From: an uncultured Oceanospirillaceae bacterium
GTDB taxonomy: Bacteria > Pseudomonadota > Gammaproteobacteria > Pseudomonadales > Balneatricaceae
Direction: 5' to 3'
DNA length: 64,000 nt
Assembly: GCA_937138495.1 (NCBI GenBank)
Contig: CAKZPE010000028.1
Location: forward strand, 1 to 64,000
Position numbers and translations under genes: made by a program. The notes under the pieces were generated by a model. That model was not told the DNA's origin, searched no databases, and was given only the letters and a program-made list of their open reading frames with translations. Of this stretch, positions 16,612-26,227 are shown one piece after another (the first letter of the stretch is position 1; each line of letters begins with the position of its first letter).

Positions 16612-19600
16612 GAGGCCTCCTGTTGTGCGGCTTTAGGTTGCATGTCCAGAAAACGGGTGCCGGTGACGGTTACCCTGACGGTCTCACCGCTGAGTAGCAT
16701 TACTTCCAGGGTGTCGCCTTTACGTTGCCGGCCGCCGGCCACCATGGCCATGGCAAAACCGGATTCTAGCGTCGAGCTGAAGTAACCGGAGGTGACGTGG
16801 CCGATGCCTTTGTCGTTGCTCTGAATAGCGCCGGGTAAGACCACCTGCGCGCCTTCCGGGAGGATCTGGCTGGCATCTTCAGGCATAAGGCCGACCAGTT
16901 GCTTGCGGTTACTCTGGCTGAACACGTTGCGTTGCAGCCCCCGTTTGCCCACGAAGTCGGCTTTGTCGCTGGCGACGATCCACTGCATGCCTAAATCCAG
17001 CGGGGTATTTGTACCGTCGCTGTCCTGGCCGACGATGATAAAGCCCATTTCGGCCCGCAAGAGGTGAATACTTTCGGTGCCGTAGGCAACACATCCGAAG
17101 GCTTGCCCCTGTTGCCAGATCTTCTCCCAAATGGCCTGGCCGTAGCGTGTAGGGACGTTAATTTCATAGCCGGCTTCGCCGCTGAAACTGATGCGGAATA
17201 CCCTTGCCGGTACTCCGGCGATGTCCATGGCTTGCCAGCTCATGTCCGGGAAGTCGGCTGCGTTCACTGGCTGTGAGGTCAGGGGCTGCATGATGGCTTC
17301 GGCGCTGGGACCGCTCAGGCTGATCACGCTCCACTGTTCTGTTACCGAGGTGAGGTAAACGTCCAGCTCCGGCCATTCGGTCTGGCGGTAATCTTCCAGC
17401 AGCTGATAGACCCGGGCAGCGCCGCCGGTGGTGGTCGTCATATGGAAGTGATGTTCGCCGATCCGGCTGGTGACACCGTCGTCGATGACCATGCCCTGTT
17501 CATTGAGCATCAGGCCATAGCGGCACTGGCCAACCGCAAGAGTGTGCCAGCGGTTGGTGTAGATCCGTTCGAGAAACTCGGCTGCATCCTTACCCTGAAT
17601 ATCAATTTTACCCAGAGTGGAGGCGTCTACCATGCCGGCGGTTTTACGTACCTGGGCACATTCCCGCTGCACGGCATCGTGCATGCTTTCACCGGGGTAT
17701 TGCTGATAATAGCGGGGCCGACGCCAGCCGCCGGCATCTTCCATGACGGCGCCGTGCCGGTCGTGCCAGGGTTGAATGGCTGTATGGCGTTTGGGGGCAA
17801 ACAGGTTTTGCAGATCTTTACCGGCTATCGCTCCGAAAGTGACCGGGGTATACGGCTGGCGGAACCGGGTGGTGCCGACGGCGGCGATCGGCAGACGGCG
17901 GTATTCAGCCATCAGCGCCAGCGCGTTGACGTTGGAGGTTTTACCCTGATCGGTGCCCATGCCTGTGGTGGTGTAACGCTTTAAATGCTCCACGGAATGA
18001 AACCCTTCCCGGGCGGCCAGTGCAATATCCGCTGCAGTGGAGTCGTTCTGCAGTTCATGGAAATGCTTCTTTGGTCCTTCGCCGATGGGATGGTCACAGG
18101 GGACAGCCCACAGGATGCGGGGGGCAAGGTGTACAGGCTGGTCTTCCGGATCTGCCGGGGGCTGTGTAACCGGCTGTTTGCTGGCGCTGATCTTCAGTGC
18201 GTCCAGTGTCAGAAAAGCAGCGCTTTCGCCTTCGCTGATGCAGCCAGCCAGGTCAAAGCGGCCATTGCAGGCACCGGCGCTGATGTTGGGATTAATGGCG
18301 ACGCCTCTGTCCGGCATAAAGTGCTGTTGCTCTTCGTCGAAGCGCAGTTTGCCGCGGGCCTGGCTGAACAGGCTGACGTTTGGTGTCCAGCCGCCGGAAG
18401 CCGCAATGCACTGGCAGTCCAGCCGGATTCCCGGCCCCTGAATATTGCGCCCGTCATCACTGAGCTGATGAACCGTGACACCTTTGACCTGTGTTTTACC
18501 GTGAACAGCACTGACAGCGCTGTTCCAGTGGATCTGTATACCCGCAGCCTGCGCCAGGCCGGGCAGGCTGTTTGCATCGGGTGTATCCGGTTTTAGGCGG
18601 AGGTCGATAACCTTCACCTGTGCGCCGGTTGCCTGCGCGTCCAGAGCGGTCTGGTAAGCCGAATCGTTATTGGTGAATACACAGAGTTGCTGTGCGGGTA
18701 AGACACCGTAGCGGTTGATGTAGTTGCGCACGGCGCTGGCCAGCATGATGCCGGGGCGGTCGTTATCGGCAAACACCAGTGGCCGTTCGAAGGCACCGCT
18801 GGCGATGATGACCTGTTTAGCGCGGACTTTCCACAGCCGCTGGCGGCAGTCCTGACGTTCAGCCGGGGGCAGGTGGTCGCTGACTTTTTCCAGCAGGGTG
18901 CAGAAGTTGTGGTCGTAATAGCCGCTGAGTGTGGTGCGCAGCATCAGGCTGACATTCGGTAACATTGCCAGTTCAGTGGTGACCTGCTGCAGCCAGTTGT
19001 CGGTGGCGGGGCTGTTACGGCGGTCATTCAGCTGGCCGCCGGTGTAAGGGTGTTCGTCTACCAGAATGACCCGGGCACCGCTGCGTCCTGCCACTAATGC
19101 GGCGGCCAGCCCGGCGGGGCCTGCCCCGGCGATGAGTACATCGCAGTGGCGGTGGTGTTTTTCGTAGCCTTCGGCATCCGGCTGTGAAGGGCATTCTCCC
19201 ATGCCGGCACTCTGGCGAATATAGTGTTCGTACTTCAGCCAGAAACTGCGGGGCCACATAAAGGTTTTGTAATAGAAGCCTGCGGGAATAAAACGGCTGA
19301 TCAGGCTGTTAATGCCCAGCATGTCAAAGCTCAGGGAGGGCCAGCAGTTCTGGCTGCGGGCTTCGAGGCCGTCATACAGTTCCACTTCAGTGGCCCGGAC
19401 GTTAGGCGCGGCATAGCCACCGGTGCCGGTTTCCACGATGGCATTGGGCTCTTCACTGCCCGCGCTGAAAATCCCCCGTGGGCGGTGATATTTAAAACTG
19501 CGGCCGACAAAGTGAATGCCGTTGGCCAGCAGGGCGGAGGCCAGGGTATCACCCTGCAGGCCGGTGTAAGTTTTGCCGTTAAAGCGAAAACGGAGAGTTT

Positions 19601-19649
19601 TGGCACCGGGCGGCAGTGCATGACCGGTGCGGTTGGTGGATTCAGGCAT
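16608..19649 (-). CDS. soxA: Sarcosine oxidase alpha subunit
   Basis: This 1013-residue subunit shows the expected order. There is an N-terminal ferredoxin-like domain (LRFRFNGKTYTGLQGDTLAS), then a dinucleotide-binding flavoprotein domain (DVLIAGAGPAGLAAALVAG), then a C-terminal GcvT/aminomethyltransferase domain for tetrahydrofolate. It carries the NAD+ site and half of the catalytic core. I place the start at the ATG at 19649 (MPESTNRTGH), overlapping the soxD stop by eight bases; an in-frame start at 19778 would add 43 residues read antisense to no function and overlapping soxD. Confidence 0.95.
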   Translation of the reverse strand: MPESTNRTGHALPPGAKTLRFRFNGKTYTGLQGDTLASALLANGIHFVGRSFKYHRPRGIFSAGSEEPNAIVETGTGGYAAPNVRATEVELYDGLEARSQNCWPSLSFDMLGINSLISRFIPAGFYYKTFMWPRSFWLKYEHYIRQSAGMGECPSQPDAEGYEKHHRHCDVLIAGAGPAGLAAALVAGRSGARVILVDEHPYTGGQLNDRRNSPATDNWLQQVTTELAMLPNVSLMLRTTLSGYYDHNFCTLLEKVSDHLPPAERQDCRQRLWKVRAKQVIIASGAFERPLVFADNDRPGIMLASAVRNYINRYGVLPAQQLCVFTNNDSAYQTALDAQATGAQVKVIDLRLKPDTPDANSLPGLAQAAGIQIHWNSAVSAVHGKTQVKGVTVHQLSDDGRNIQGPGIRLDCQCIAASGGWTPNVSLFSQARGKLRFDEEQQHFMPDRGVAINPNISAGACNGRFDLAGCISEGESAAFLTLDALKISASKQPVTQPPADPEDQPVHLAPRILWAVPCDHPIGEGPKKHFHELQNDSTAADIALAAREGFHSVEHLKRYTTTGMGTDQGKTSNVNALALMAEYRRLPIAAVGTTRFRQPYTPVTFGAIAGKDLQNLFAPKRHTAIQPWHDRHGAVMEDAGGWRRPRYYQQYPGESMHDAVQRECAQVRKTAGMVDASTLGKIDIQGKDAAEFLERIYTNRWHTLAVGQCRYGLMLNEQGMVIDDGVTSRIGEHHFHMTTTTGGAARVYQLLEDYRQTEWPELDVYLTSVTEQWSVISLSGPSAEAIMQPLTSQPVNAADFPDMSWQAMDIAGVPARVFRISFSGEAGYEINVPTRYGQAIWEKIWQQGQAFGCVAYGTESIHLLRAEMGFIIVGQDSDGTNTPLDLGMQWIVASDKADFVGKRGLQRNVFSQSNRKQLVGLMPEDASQILPEGAQVVLPGAIQSNDKGIGHVTSGYFSSTLESGFAMAMVAGGRQRKGDTLEVMLLSGETVRVTVTGTRFLDMQPKAAQQEAS

Positions 19650-19923
19650 CGGTGGTTTCCTGTGGGGCGTTTTGGCCGGGCTTATAGGTGCAGATGAAGC
19701 GGTCGTCGACGGTGTTACGCCGGGCATTAAACCAGCGGCGGCAGCCGGCGGCGTGGAACCAGCGTTCGGCGGTATCACCCCGGACGTTGCTGCGCAGGAA
19801 TAAAAAGCCGGTCAGTTCAGTGTTGTCGCTTTCTGGAGTAGCCCGGGTGAGATGGGCTTCACCGCCGTAATGGAATTCACTTTGTTCACACTGGCCACAC
19901 CAGGGGCATTCGATTAAAAGCAT
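19642..19923 (-). CDS. soxD: Sarcosine oxidase delta subunit
   Basis: This 93-residue SoxD has the zinc-binding start LIECPWCGQCEQSEFHYGGEA, with three cysteines and a histidine, and the conserved RGDTAERWFHAAGCRRWFNARR. The family subunit binds zinc and stabilises the sarcosine oxidase heterotetramer. It lies between soxB, ending 20 bases away, and soxA, overlapping, in the canonical B-D-A-G order. Confidence 0.95.
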   Translation of the reverse strand: MLLIECPWCGQCEQSEFHYGGEAHLTRATPESDNTELTGFLFLRSNVRGDTAERWFHAAGCRRWFNARRNTVDDRFICTYKPGQNAPQETTDA

Positions 19924-19944
19924 GCTTGTGTCCCGTAAAGTCAG

Positions 19945-21189
19945 TTAGTGGGCAACGCCGGCGGCAGCGCCTTCGTCGATCAGTTCGCCGCTGGTAAAGC
20001 GTTCCAGGCCAAACGGCTGGAGGATCGGATGCATCCGGTCATTGGCCAGCGAATCGGCGAACAGATCGCCGGAGCCGGGGGGGGCTTTAAAGCCGCCGGT
20101 GCCCCAGCCACAGTTGAAGTACAGGTTGCTCACGGCCGATTCACCGAGAATGGGGGAGCGGTCCGGTGCAAGGTCGACGGTGCCGCCCCACTGGCGCATC
20201 ATTTTCAGGCGGCTGATAACCGGGTACAGCTCGACCATAGGACCGACCACATGCTCGATCTGATCGAAGCCGCCCCGCTGGGAGTAGCTGTTGTAAGGAT
20301 CAGAGGAGCCGCCGATCACCAGTTCGCCCTTATCCGACTGGCTCACATAACAGTGCACGGTGTTGGAGGTAACCACCGAGTCGAGCATGGGTTTCAGCGG
20401 TTCTGACACAAAGGCCTGCAGGGTGGCGGATTCCAGTGGCAGCTTCAGGCCGGCTTTGGCCGCCAGTACGCTTGAGTTACCGGCGGCCACACAGCCGACT
20501 TTGTCAGCCCGGATCAGCCCCTGGGTGGTATGTACGCCGCGCACTTCGTTATTTTGGATATCAAAGCCCAGCACTTCACAGTTCTGGATAATATCCACCC
20601 CCAGCGCATCGGCGCCCCGGGCATAGCCCCAGGCGACGGCATCGTGCCGGGCAGTACCGGCACGGCCCTGATACAACGCGCCAAGTACCGGAAAGCGGGC
20701 ATTGAGGTTGATCATTGGCACCCGCTGTTTGATTTGCCTGGGTGTCAGCAGTTCTGAGTCGATACCGTTCATGCGGATGGCATGGCAGCGGCGGGTGATT
20801 TCGTGCAGGTCATGTTCGTTGTGGGCCAGGTGCATCAGCCCCCGCTGGGAGAACATCACGTTGTAGTTCAGTTCCTGAGACAACCCTTCCCAGAGTTGCA
20901 TGGCATGTTCAAACAGGGCAGAAGATTCATCGTACAGGTAGTTTGAGCGAACAATGGTGGTGTTGCGGCCGGTATTGCCGCCCCCCAGCCAGCCTTTTTC
21001 GATGACCGCCACCCGGTTAATGCCGTGTTTTTTCGCCAGATAGTAAGCGGTGGCCAGCCCGTGGCCGCCGCCCCCGACAATGACGATATCGTAATGGTCT
21101 TTTGGCGCTGGGGTACGCCAGTTACTTTGCCAGCCCCGGTGGTATCCCAGAGACTGGCGGATCAGATTAAAGAGCGAATAACGCTGCAT
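19945..21189 (-). CDS. soxB: Sarcosine oxidase beta subunit
   Basis: This 414-residue flavoprotein of the DAO family has the N-terminal dinucleotide motif DIVIVGGGGHGLATAYYLAKKHG, then GNTGRNTTIVRSNY for covalent-flavin attachment in this class, and ends with YFNCGWGTGGFKAPPGSG. It oxidises sarcosine with transfer of the methylene group toward folate. The start at 21189 (MQRYSLFNLIRQSLGYHRG) fits family N-termini and lies one base after the stop of the upstream gene. Confidence 0.95.
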   Translation of the reverse strand: MQRYSLFNLIRQSLGYHRGWQSNWRTPAPKDHYDIVIVGGGGHGLATAYYLAKKHGINRVAVIEKGWLGGGNTGRNTTIVRSNYLYDESSALFEHAMQLWEGLSQELNYNVMFSQRGLMHLAHNEHDLHEITRRCHAIRMNGIDSELLTPRQIKQRVPMINLNARFPVLGALYQGRAGTARHDAVAWGYARGADALGVDIIQNCEVLGFDIQNNEVRGVHTTQGLIRADKVGCVAAGNSSVLAAKAGLKLPLESATLQAFVSEPLKPMLDSVVTSNTVHCYVSQSDKGELVIGGSSDPYNSYSQRGGFDQIEHVVGPMVELYPVISRLKMMRQWGGTVDLAPDRSPILGESAVSNLYFNCGWGTGGFKAPPGSGDLFADSLANDRMHPILQPFGLERFTSGELIDEGAAAGVAH

Positions 21190-21190
21190 G

Positions 21191-23608
21191 TTACACGCCC
21201 CGCATTTTGCTGCCGGAAGGATCATACGGCGGCTCTGCCAGACGGCTGGCCGGGTGCATGTTGCCCAGAATTTCAACTGTAAAGCGATCTTCCGTGGCCA
21301 CACTGCTGTCCACATAGGCCTGCGCGAGACTCATCTGTACACAGTGGCCGTAGGCACCGGAAGTCACCCAGCCGACCACCTGATCATTGAAGTATACCGG
21401 CTCGTCGGCAACGGCATCTGCATCGCCCCCCAGATCATCAATGGCCAGTTGGATAAGCACTTTATCAGCTTGCTGACCGGCATTTTCAGCAGCGGCTGGC
21501 TGACCGATGAAATCGCCCTTATTGGGTTTTACAAACCGGCCCATGCCAGCCTGATGAGGCTGGTAATCCGGTGTAAATTCCCGGGTCCAGCCACCAAAGC
21601 CTTTTTCATGGCGCAGGCTGTCCAGTGCCCGGGCACCGAAATGGCGCAGGCCGAATTCTGCGCCAGCTTCTGTGAGGCTCATATAGACGGCCCGTAAATA
21701 GTCCGGCTCTACCCAGATCTCATAGCCCTGTTCGCCGGTAAAGCTGATCCGGCCAACCAGTGCCGGTGCATGGCCAACATCCATTGCTGCAAAGCGCATG
21801 AAACTGAAATCATCCAGATCGTGATGAGTCAGCTTACTGAGCAACGCTTTGGCGTGGGGGCCGGCGATGGACAAACCTGTCAGCCGGGTGCGCAGACACT
21901 CCAGCTGAACATTGGCGACACCTTCCAGTTGCTGTTCAAACCAACGCAGGTGAAATTCTTCGGCGGTGCCGGAGCCGAAGATATAAAACTCATCGTCTTT
22001 CAGGCGGGCAACGGTGAAGTCTCCCAGCAGTTTACCGGCCCGGTTGAGCATAGGCGCCAGCACCATCCGGCCAGTGGCAGGCAGGGTGTTGGCCAGCAGG
22101 TTATCCAGCCAGGCGGCAGCGCCGGTGCCGCTGATGCGGTATTTGGCGAAGTTAGAAATTTCCAGCAGGCCTACCTGATGACGCACCGCCTGACATTCCG
22201 CAGCAACCTGTTCAAAGGCGTTGGAGCGGCGAAAGCTGGGAATTTCTTCCGGTGTCTGCCCTTCGGCGGCAAACCACAGGGCGTGTTCCAGCCCGTAGCT
22301 GGTGCCGAATACGGCGTTCTTTTCTTTCAGCAGATCATAAATGGCAGTGGTACGGTGTGGGCGGGCAGCGGGTAATTCTTCGTTCGGATAGCTGATCCGG
22401 AAGCGGCGCTGGTAGTTTTCTTTCACCTTAGTGTTGGTGTAGGCCATGGTGGCCCAGTTGCCATAGCGGGCAACATCCATAGCGAAGATGTCGCTGCCCG
22501 GATCACCGTGAACCATCCAGTTAGATAATGCCAGCCCGACACCGCCGCCCTGGCTGAATCCGGCCATTACGCCACAGGCGACCCAGAAGTTTTTCAGGCC
22601 GCGGACCGGGCCTACCAGCGGGTTGCCATCCGGGGCAAAGGTGAACGGGCCGTTGATGGTTTGTTTAATGCCGGCTTCCGCCAGTGCCGGTACATGGGCA
22701 AAGGCAATTTCAAGGCTGGGGGAGATACGTTCCAAATCCGGGTTGAGCAACTCATGGCCAAAGTGCCAGGGGGTTTGCCGTTCGGACCAGGCCACACAGG
22801 CCTGTTCATAGGTGCCCATGACCAGCCCCTGACCTTCCTGCCGCATATACATCTCGCCGGAGAAGTCGATGCAGTGGGGCAGTTCTTTGTCCAGCGCTTC
22901 CACTTCGGGCATGGTGTCGGTAATCAGGTATTGGTGTTCCATCGCCAGAATCGGCAGTTCCAGCCCCACCATACGGCCAACTTCACGGGCCCAGAGTCCG
23001 CCACAGTTGACCACGTGCTCAGCATGAATAGTGCCTTTCTCTGTAATGACTTCCCAGTGGCCTTCCGGGGTTTGTTTAAGGTCCAGTACCGGGCACTGGC
23101 GGTAGATTTCAGCACCGCCGATGCGGGCCGCCTTGGCATAGGCATGGGTCACACCGGAAGGGTCGACGTGACCTTCCAGCGGATCGTACAGTGCCCCGCA
23201 GAAGTGGCTGGTATCCAGCAGGGGGTGGAGCTTCTTTACTTCATCCATGTCGATGAATTCACTTTCCAGCCCCAGGTATTTGCCCTTGGCGTGGGCGGTT
23301 TTGAGAAACTCCAGCCTCTCCGGGGTATCGGCCACCATGATGCCGCCACTCATGTGAATGCCGCAGGACTGGCCGGAAATTTCCTCCAGTTCCTTATACA
23401 GGTTGATGGTGTAGTTCTGCAGCTTGGCGACGTTCGGGTCGCTGTTCAGGGTGTGCATGCCGCCAGCCGCGTGCCAGGTGGAACCGGCGGTGAGCTCAGA
23501 ACGTTCAATCAGGCAGACATCTTTCCAGCCCAGTTTGGTCAGGTGATAAAGTACGCTGCAACCCACAACGCCACCGCCGATAACGGCAACCTGTACATGA
23601 GATTTCAT
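21191..23608 (-). CDS. Dimethylglycine dehydrogenase-like FAD/GcvT protein
   Basis: This 805-residue two-part protein has an N-terminal DAO/FAD oxidoreductase domain (VAVIGGGVVGCSVLYHLTKLG, then STWHAAGGMHT with the His expected for covalent FAD) and a C-terminal GcvT-type folate-binding domain (LLEISNFAKYRI ... GEQGYEIWVEPDY). This is the layout of dimethylglycine and sarcosine dehydrogenases. Between the MttB-family gene and soxBDAG it most likely converts dimethylglycine to sarcosine. The stop is one base from the soxB start. Confidence 0.85.
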   Translation of the reverse strand: MKSHVQVAVIGGGVVGCSVLYHLTKLGWKDVCLIERSELTAGSTWHAAGGMHTLNSDPNVAKLQNYTINLYKELEEISGQSCGIHMSGGIMVADTPERLEFLKTAHAKGKYLGLESEFIDMDEVKKLHPLLDTSHFCGALYDPLEGHVDPSGVTHAYAKAARIGGAEIYRQCPVLDLKQTPEGHWEVITEKGTIHAEHVVNCGGLWAREVGRMVGLELPILAMEHQYLITDTMPEVEALDKELPHCIDFSGEMYMRQEGQGLVMGTYEQACVAWSERQTPWHFGHELLNPDLERISPSLEIAFAHVPALAEAGIKQTINGPFTFAPDGNPLVGPVRGLKNFWVACGVMAGFSQGGGVGLALSNWMVHGDPGSDIFAMDVARYGNWATMAYTNTKVKENYQRRFRISYPNEELPAARPHRTTAIYDLLKEKNAVFGTSYGLEHALWFAAEGQTPEEIPSFRRSNAFEQVAAECQAVRHQVGLLEISNFAKYRISGTGAAAWLDNLLANTLPATGRMVLAPMLNRAGKLLGDFTVARLKDDEFYIFGSGTAEEFHLRWFEQQLEGVANVQLECLRTRLTGLSIAGPHAKALLSKLTHHDLDDFSFMRFAAMDVGHAPALVGRISFTGEQGYEIWVEPDYLRAVYMSLTEAGAEFGLRHFGARALDSLRHEKGFGGWTREFTPDYQPHQAGMGRFVKPNKGDFIGQPAAAENAGQQADKVLIQLAIDDLGGDADAVADEPVYFNDQVVGWVTSGAYGHCVQMSLAQAYVDSSVATEDRFTVEILGNMHPASRLAEPPYDPSGSKMRGV

Positions 23609-23659
23609 AGTGCTGTTTATCCTTATTATTAGCCACCGGCGCTGGCCGGCTGTGCAAAA

Positions 23660-25216
23660 TTAAAAATCGGTGGCGACACCGCCGGCGGCTTTGCGCAGGC
23701 TGATGAAAGCTTCAAGTTCCTCATCGATAGCCGGATCCAGCACCGGCTGCTGATAATCAGCCAGTGCCTTTTTATAGACCTGGTTGGCTTTTTCGAAGGC
23801 GGTGGGGCGGCCCTTGCCGTCCCAGGTTTCATAGTTGCTCCAGTCGGAAATCAACGGGGCATAAAAGGCGTTTTCGTAGCGCTCCATGGTATGGGCGCAG
23901 CCGAAGAAGTGACCGCCGGGGCCGACTTCCGCAACGGTGCTAACTGCCAGACTGGCGTCGCTTACCTCCGGCGGCTTCAGATAGGTGGCCATCATTTGCA
24001 GCAGGTCTACATCGAGGACGAACTTTTCAAAGGAGGCGCACAGGCCGCCTTCCATCCAGCCCGCGCCGTGCATCAGCAGATTGACGCCGCCGCCCAGTGC
24101 GCCCCACAGGGCCATGGTGGATTCGATACCGGCCTGGGCATCGACGGTATTGGCGGCGTTCACGTTGGAGCTGCGGTAAGGCAGGTTATAGCGGCGGGCC
24201 AACTGGCCGCCGATCTGCGCCGCCTGCATGTATTCCGGGGTACCAAAGGCCGGTGAACCGGACTTCATATCCACGTTGGAGGTGAAGCCTCCATAGACTA
24301 CCGGGGCCCCCGGGCGAATCATCTGGGCAAAACACAGCCCGGCCAGGGCCTCTGCATTCTGCTGTGCCAGTGCCCCTGCCAGTGTCACCGGGGCCATGGC
24401 GCCTGCCAGGGTAAAAGGGGTAATCACCACCACCTGGTTGCGTTTTGCCATCTCCATAATTCCCTGCAGCATGGGAATATCCAGCGACAGTGGGGAGTTA
24501 GTGTTGATGATGGTAAAGAGGCTGGGTTCTTCGTCCAGCTGTTCATGGCTGATGCCCCGGGCGATACGGGCGATTTCGATGGCATCCTGATTCCGTTCTA
24601 CCCCCAGTGAATAGCAGTTCATGACTTTATCGGTCAGGCGGACGGCATCGGCCAGACAATCCAGATGGCGAACGCCCGGGTGTACATCTACCGGTTCCAC
24701 CGGATAACCGGAAAGAAAGTGGATGATATTGAAGTGCTGTGCCAGCCGTAAAAAGTCCTGATAATCCTGCCGGTTACCGGCCCGTCGGCCTTTATCCATG
24801 CAGCTGGCATTCGGCGCGCTGGCGACGGTACCGAAGTTGACATAGTTGCTGCCAAAACGCAGGTTGCGGGCCGGATTACGGGCATGCAGGGTAAATTCTG
24901 CGGGGGCCAGTGCAATCAGGGATTCGATCATTTCCCGGTCGAAAAATACCTGTTCAGAATCGGCAGAGGTTTTTGCACCGGCCTGACGCATGATGTCCCG
25001 GGCTTCCGGCAACAGCACTTTGATGCCTACCTGTTCAAGGATATCCAGCGAGGCATGGTGGATACTTTCTAACTGATCATCGCTGATGACTTTAATGGGA
25101 GTTAACGGATTTCGCAGCTGTTGCCACGGCAGTTGGTGCATGGCCTGAGCGGCCCGTCCGGCGCTGCGGGAATTACCACGGCGGCGGGATGTACGTTGCC
25201 CGGATTGTGTTTGCAT
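23660..25216 (-). CDS. MttB-family (non-pyrrolysine) methyltransferase
   Basis: This 518-residue protein belongs to the trimethylamine methyltransferase family (COG5598). Recognisable parts include SIHHASLDILEQVGIKVLLPEAR near residue 50, the central ASAPNASCMDKGRRAGNRQDY, and the end GPGGHFFGCAHTMERYENAFY. The frame has no internal amber codon, so it is the non-pyrrolysine branch, whose characterised members (MtgB type) demethylate glycine betaine to dimethylglycine using a corrinoid protein. It heads the operon feeding dimethylglycine to the next enzymes. No corrinoid protein gene is visible nearby. Confidence 0.85.
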   Translation of the reverse strand: MQTQSGQRTSRRRGNSRSAGRAAQAMHQLPWQQLRNPLTPIKVISDDQLESIHHASLDILEQVGIKVLLPEARDIMRQAGAKTSADSEQVFFDREMIESLIALAPAEFTLHARNPARNLRFGSNYVNFGTVASAPNASCMDKGRRAGNRQDYQDFLRLAQHFNIIHFLSGYPVEPVDVHPGVRHLDCLADAVRLTDKVMNCYSLGVERNQDAIEIARIARGISHEQLDEEPSLFTIINTNSPLSLDIPMLQGIMEMAKRNQVVVITPFTLAGAMAPVTLAGALAQQNAEALAGLCFAQMIRPGAPVVYGGFTSNVDMKSGSPAFGTPEYMQAAQIGGQLARRYNLPYRSSNVNAANTVDAQAGIESTMALWGALGGGVNLLMHGAGWMEGGLCASFEKFVLDVDLLQMMATYLKPPEVSDASLAVSTVAEVGPGGHFFGCAHTMERYENAFYAPLISDWSNYETWDGKGRPTAFEKANQVYKKALADYQQPVLDPAIDEELEAFISLRKAAGGVATDF

Positions 25217-25300
25217 AGCTGGCCTGTTTGTTTTTATGAATTGGCTTCACGGCAAAATAAAACAGGTGGGATAGGGACGAAACCGATTTTAAATCATTAA

Positions 25301-25319
25301 GCATGAGTTTAAGTCATGC
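25301..25319. promoter_or_regulatory. Palindromic operator candidate upstream of the betaine operon
   Basis: GCATGA-GTTTAAG-TCATGC is a perfect inverted repeat about 85 bases upstream of the MttB-family start. Its size and A/T-rich centre fit a LysR- or GntR-type site. No regulator gene is adjacent. Confidence 0.35.
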
Positions 25320-25494
25320 CTGGTGGTAACAGGTTTTCGTGCAGTGATAATCACATCTGTGATGGGGAGGAATGCTGGCTGATATTGCAGGAATTTGTAT
25401 CTGGCAGAGCGGGATCAGTCTCAGGTACCGAGCTATTCAGGCTGAATGTGCGTTAGAAAAGCTGCGGTGAATAATTAAGTGACAGCGATGGGGA

Positions 25495-25529
25495 AGGGTT
25501 GCTCAGCATAAATAGGACTGAGCAACCCT
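25495..25529 (-). terminator. Hairpin 3' of the two-TM protein gene
   Basis: A perfect 12-bp stem, AGGGTTGCTCAG / CTGAGCAACCCT with an 11-base loop, starts just beyond the stop at 25538. No T-run follows on the minus strand, so it may act as an mRNA 3' stabiliser as much as a terminator. Confidence 0.55.
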
Positions 25530-25537
25530 GAAGCGGT

Positions 25538-26113
25538 TTAGGCTTCTGTCTCTTGTTGTGTGACGGCAGGCTTGCGGGTCAGCAATTTACGCAGCCCGAA
25601 ACCGACCAGGAAGATCACAAAGAAAAAGCCAATTTTTCCGATACGGTCGCCGAGCGACTGGTGGGTGAAGTCAGTTTCCAGCATGTAAAAGTTACTGTGA
25701 CCGAATTCAGAGGTATATGCCTCCAGGATTTTGTCGGGCAGGGCCGATGCAGGTTGTAGCAACCCTGTATATTCAGCTTCTTTGAAGGCCATTTCCAGCG
25801 TAGGCTCCGCCTCGAATTGCATGATGTAGACAGGTTGGTTGTCTGCATTAAGCACCGGAGCATAGAAGTCTCTGCTGCGTACTTTACCGCGTTTTTCACG
25901 GGTGTATTCGTAAGTATTGGCAACGTCCAGGCGACCACCGCTGATGGTCACGTTGCTGAGTTCACCGTCGTAATTCGCCAGGCTGGCGAGTTCTACGGCT
26001 TGAGGGGTTGCGCTGACGTTGCGCTGGTTGAATGCATCATAGATACCGTAACAGGTCAGAAATAAACCAATTAAGAGAATCCAGTTAGCACCTTTGAGAA
26101 GTAACGCTTTCAT
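25538..26113 (-). CDS. Small two-TM membrane protein
   Basis: This 191-residue protein has one hydrophobic helix at each end (ANWILLIGLFLTCYGIYDAF at about 9-28 and IGKIGFFFVIFLVGFGL near 160) and a periplasmic-type domain between them (LASLANYDGELSNVTISGGRLD ... PVYIMQFEAEP). I do not recognise a named family. It is a single gene; the upstream gap at 26114-26227 has no other gene. Confidence 0.6.
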   Translation of the reverse strand: MKALLLKGANWILLIGLFLTCYGIYDAFNQRNVSATPQAVELASLANYDGELSNVTISGGRLDVANTYEYTREKRGKVRSRDFYAPVLNADNQPVYIMQFEAEPTLEMAFKEAEYTGLLQPASALPDKILEAYTSEFGHSNFYMLETDFTHQSLGDRIGKIGFFFVIFLVGFGLRKLLTRKPAVTQQETEA

Positions 26114-26227
26114 TATTAAGTCCTTTTAATGAATCAGAGCGTGGGAATATACGGTGTACATGCTCATATCACAAGGCAGACTTAGCCATTAAGTGATTTT
26201 TATTTTCAGTTGTGGGTGGCGCCGTAT

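Larger units (their letters stand above)
25217..25537. other. Leader and promoter region of the betaine operon
   Basis: About 320 bases without a gene lie between the operon start and the end of the next minus-strand gene. It contains a palindrome at 25301-25319 and a strong hairpin at 25495-25529. Confidence 0.6.

Noticed and set aside
19650..19778. Upstream start for soxA at 19778
   Set aside because: The added residues overlap soxD and show no similarity to SoxA N-termini; the ATG at 19649 fits the family.
21190..21315. Upstream start for soxB at 21315
   Set aside because: It would overlap the upstream dehydrogenase-like gene by over 100 bases; the ATG at 21189 directly follows that gene's stop.
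16513..24285. Many plus-strand frames of 60-320 codons across the sox/betaine operon
   Set aside because: All are antisense to strongly conserved enzyme genes and arise from their GC-rich codon pattern.
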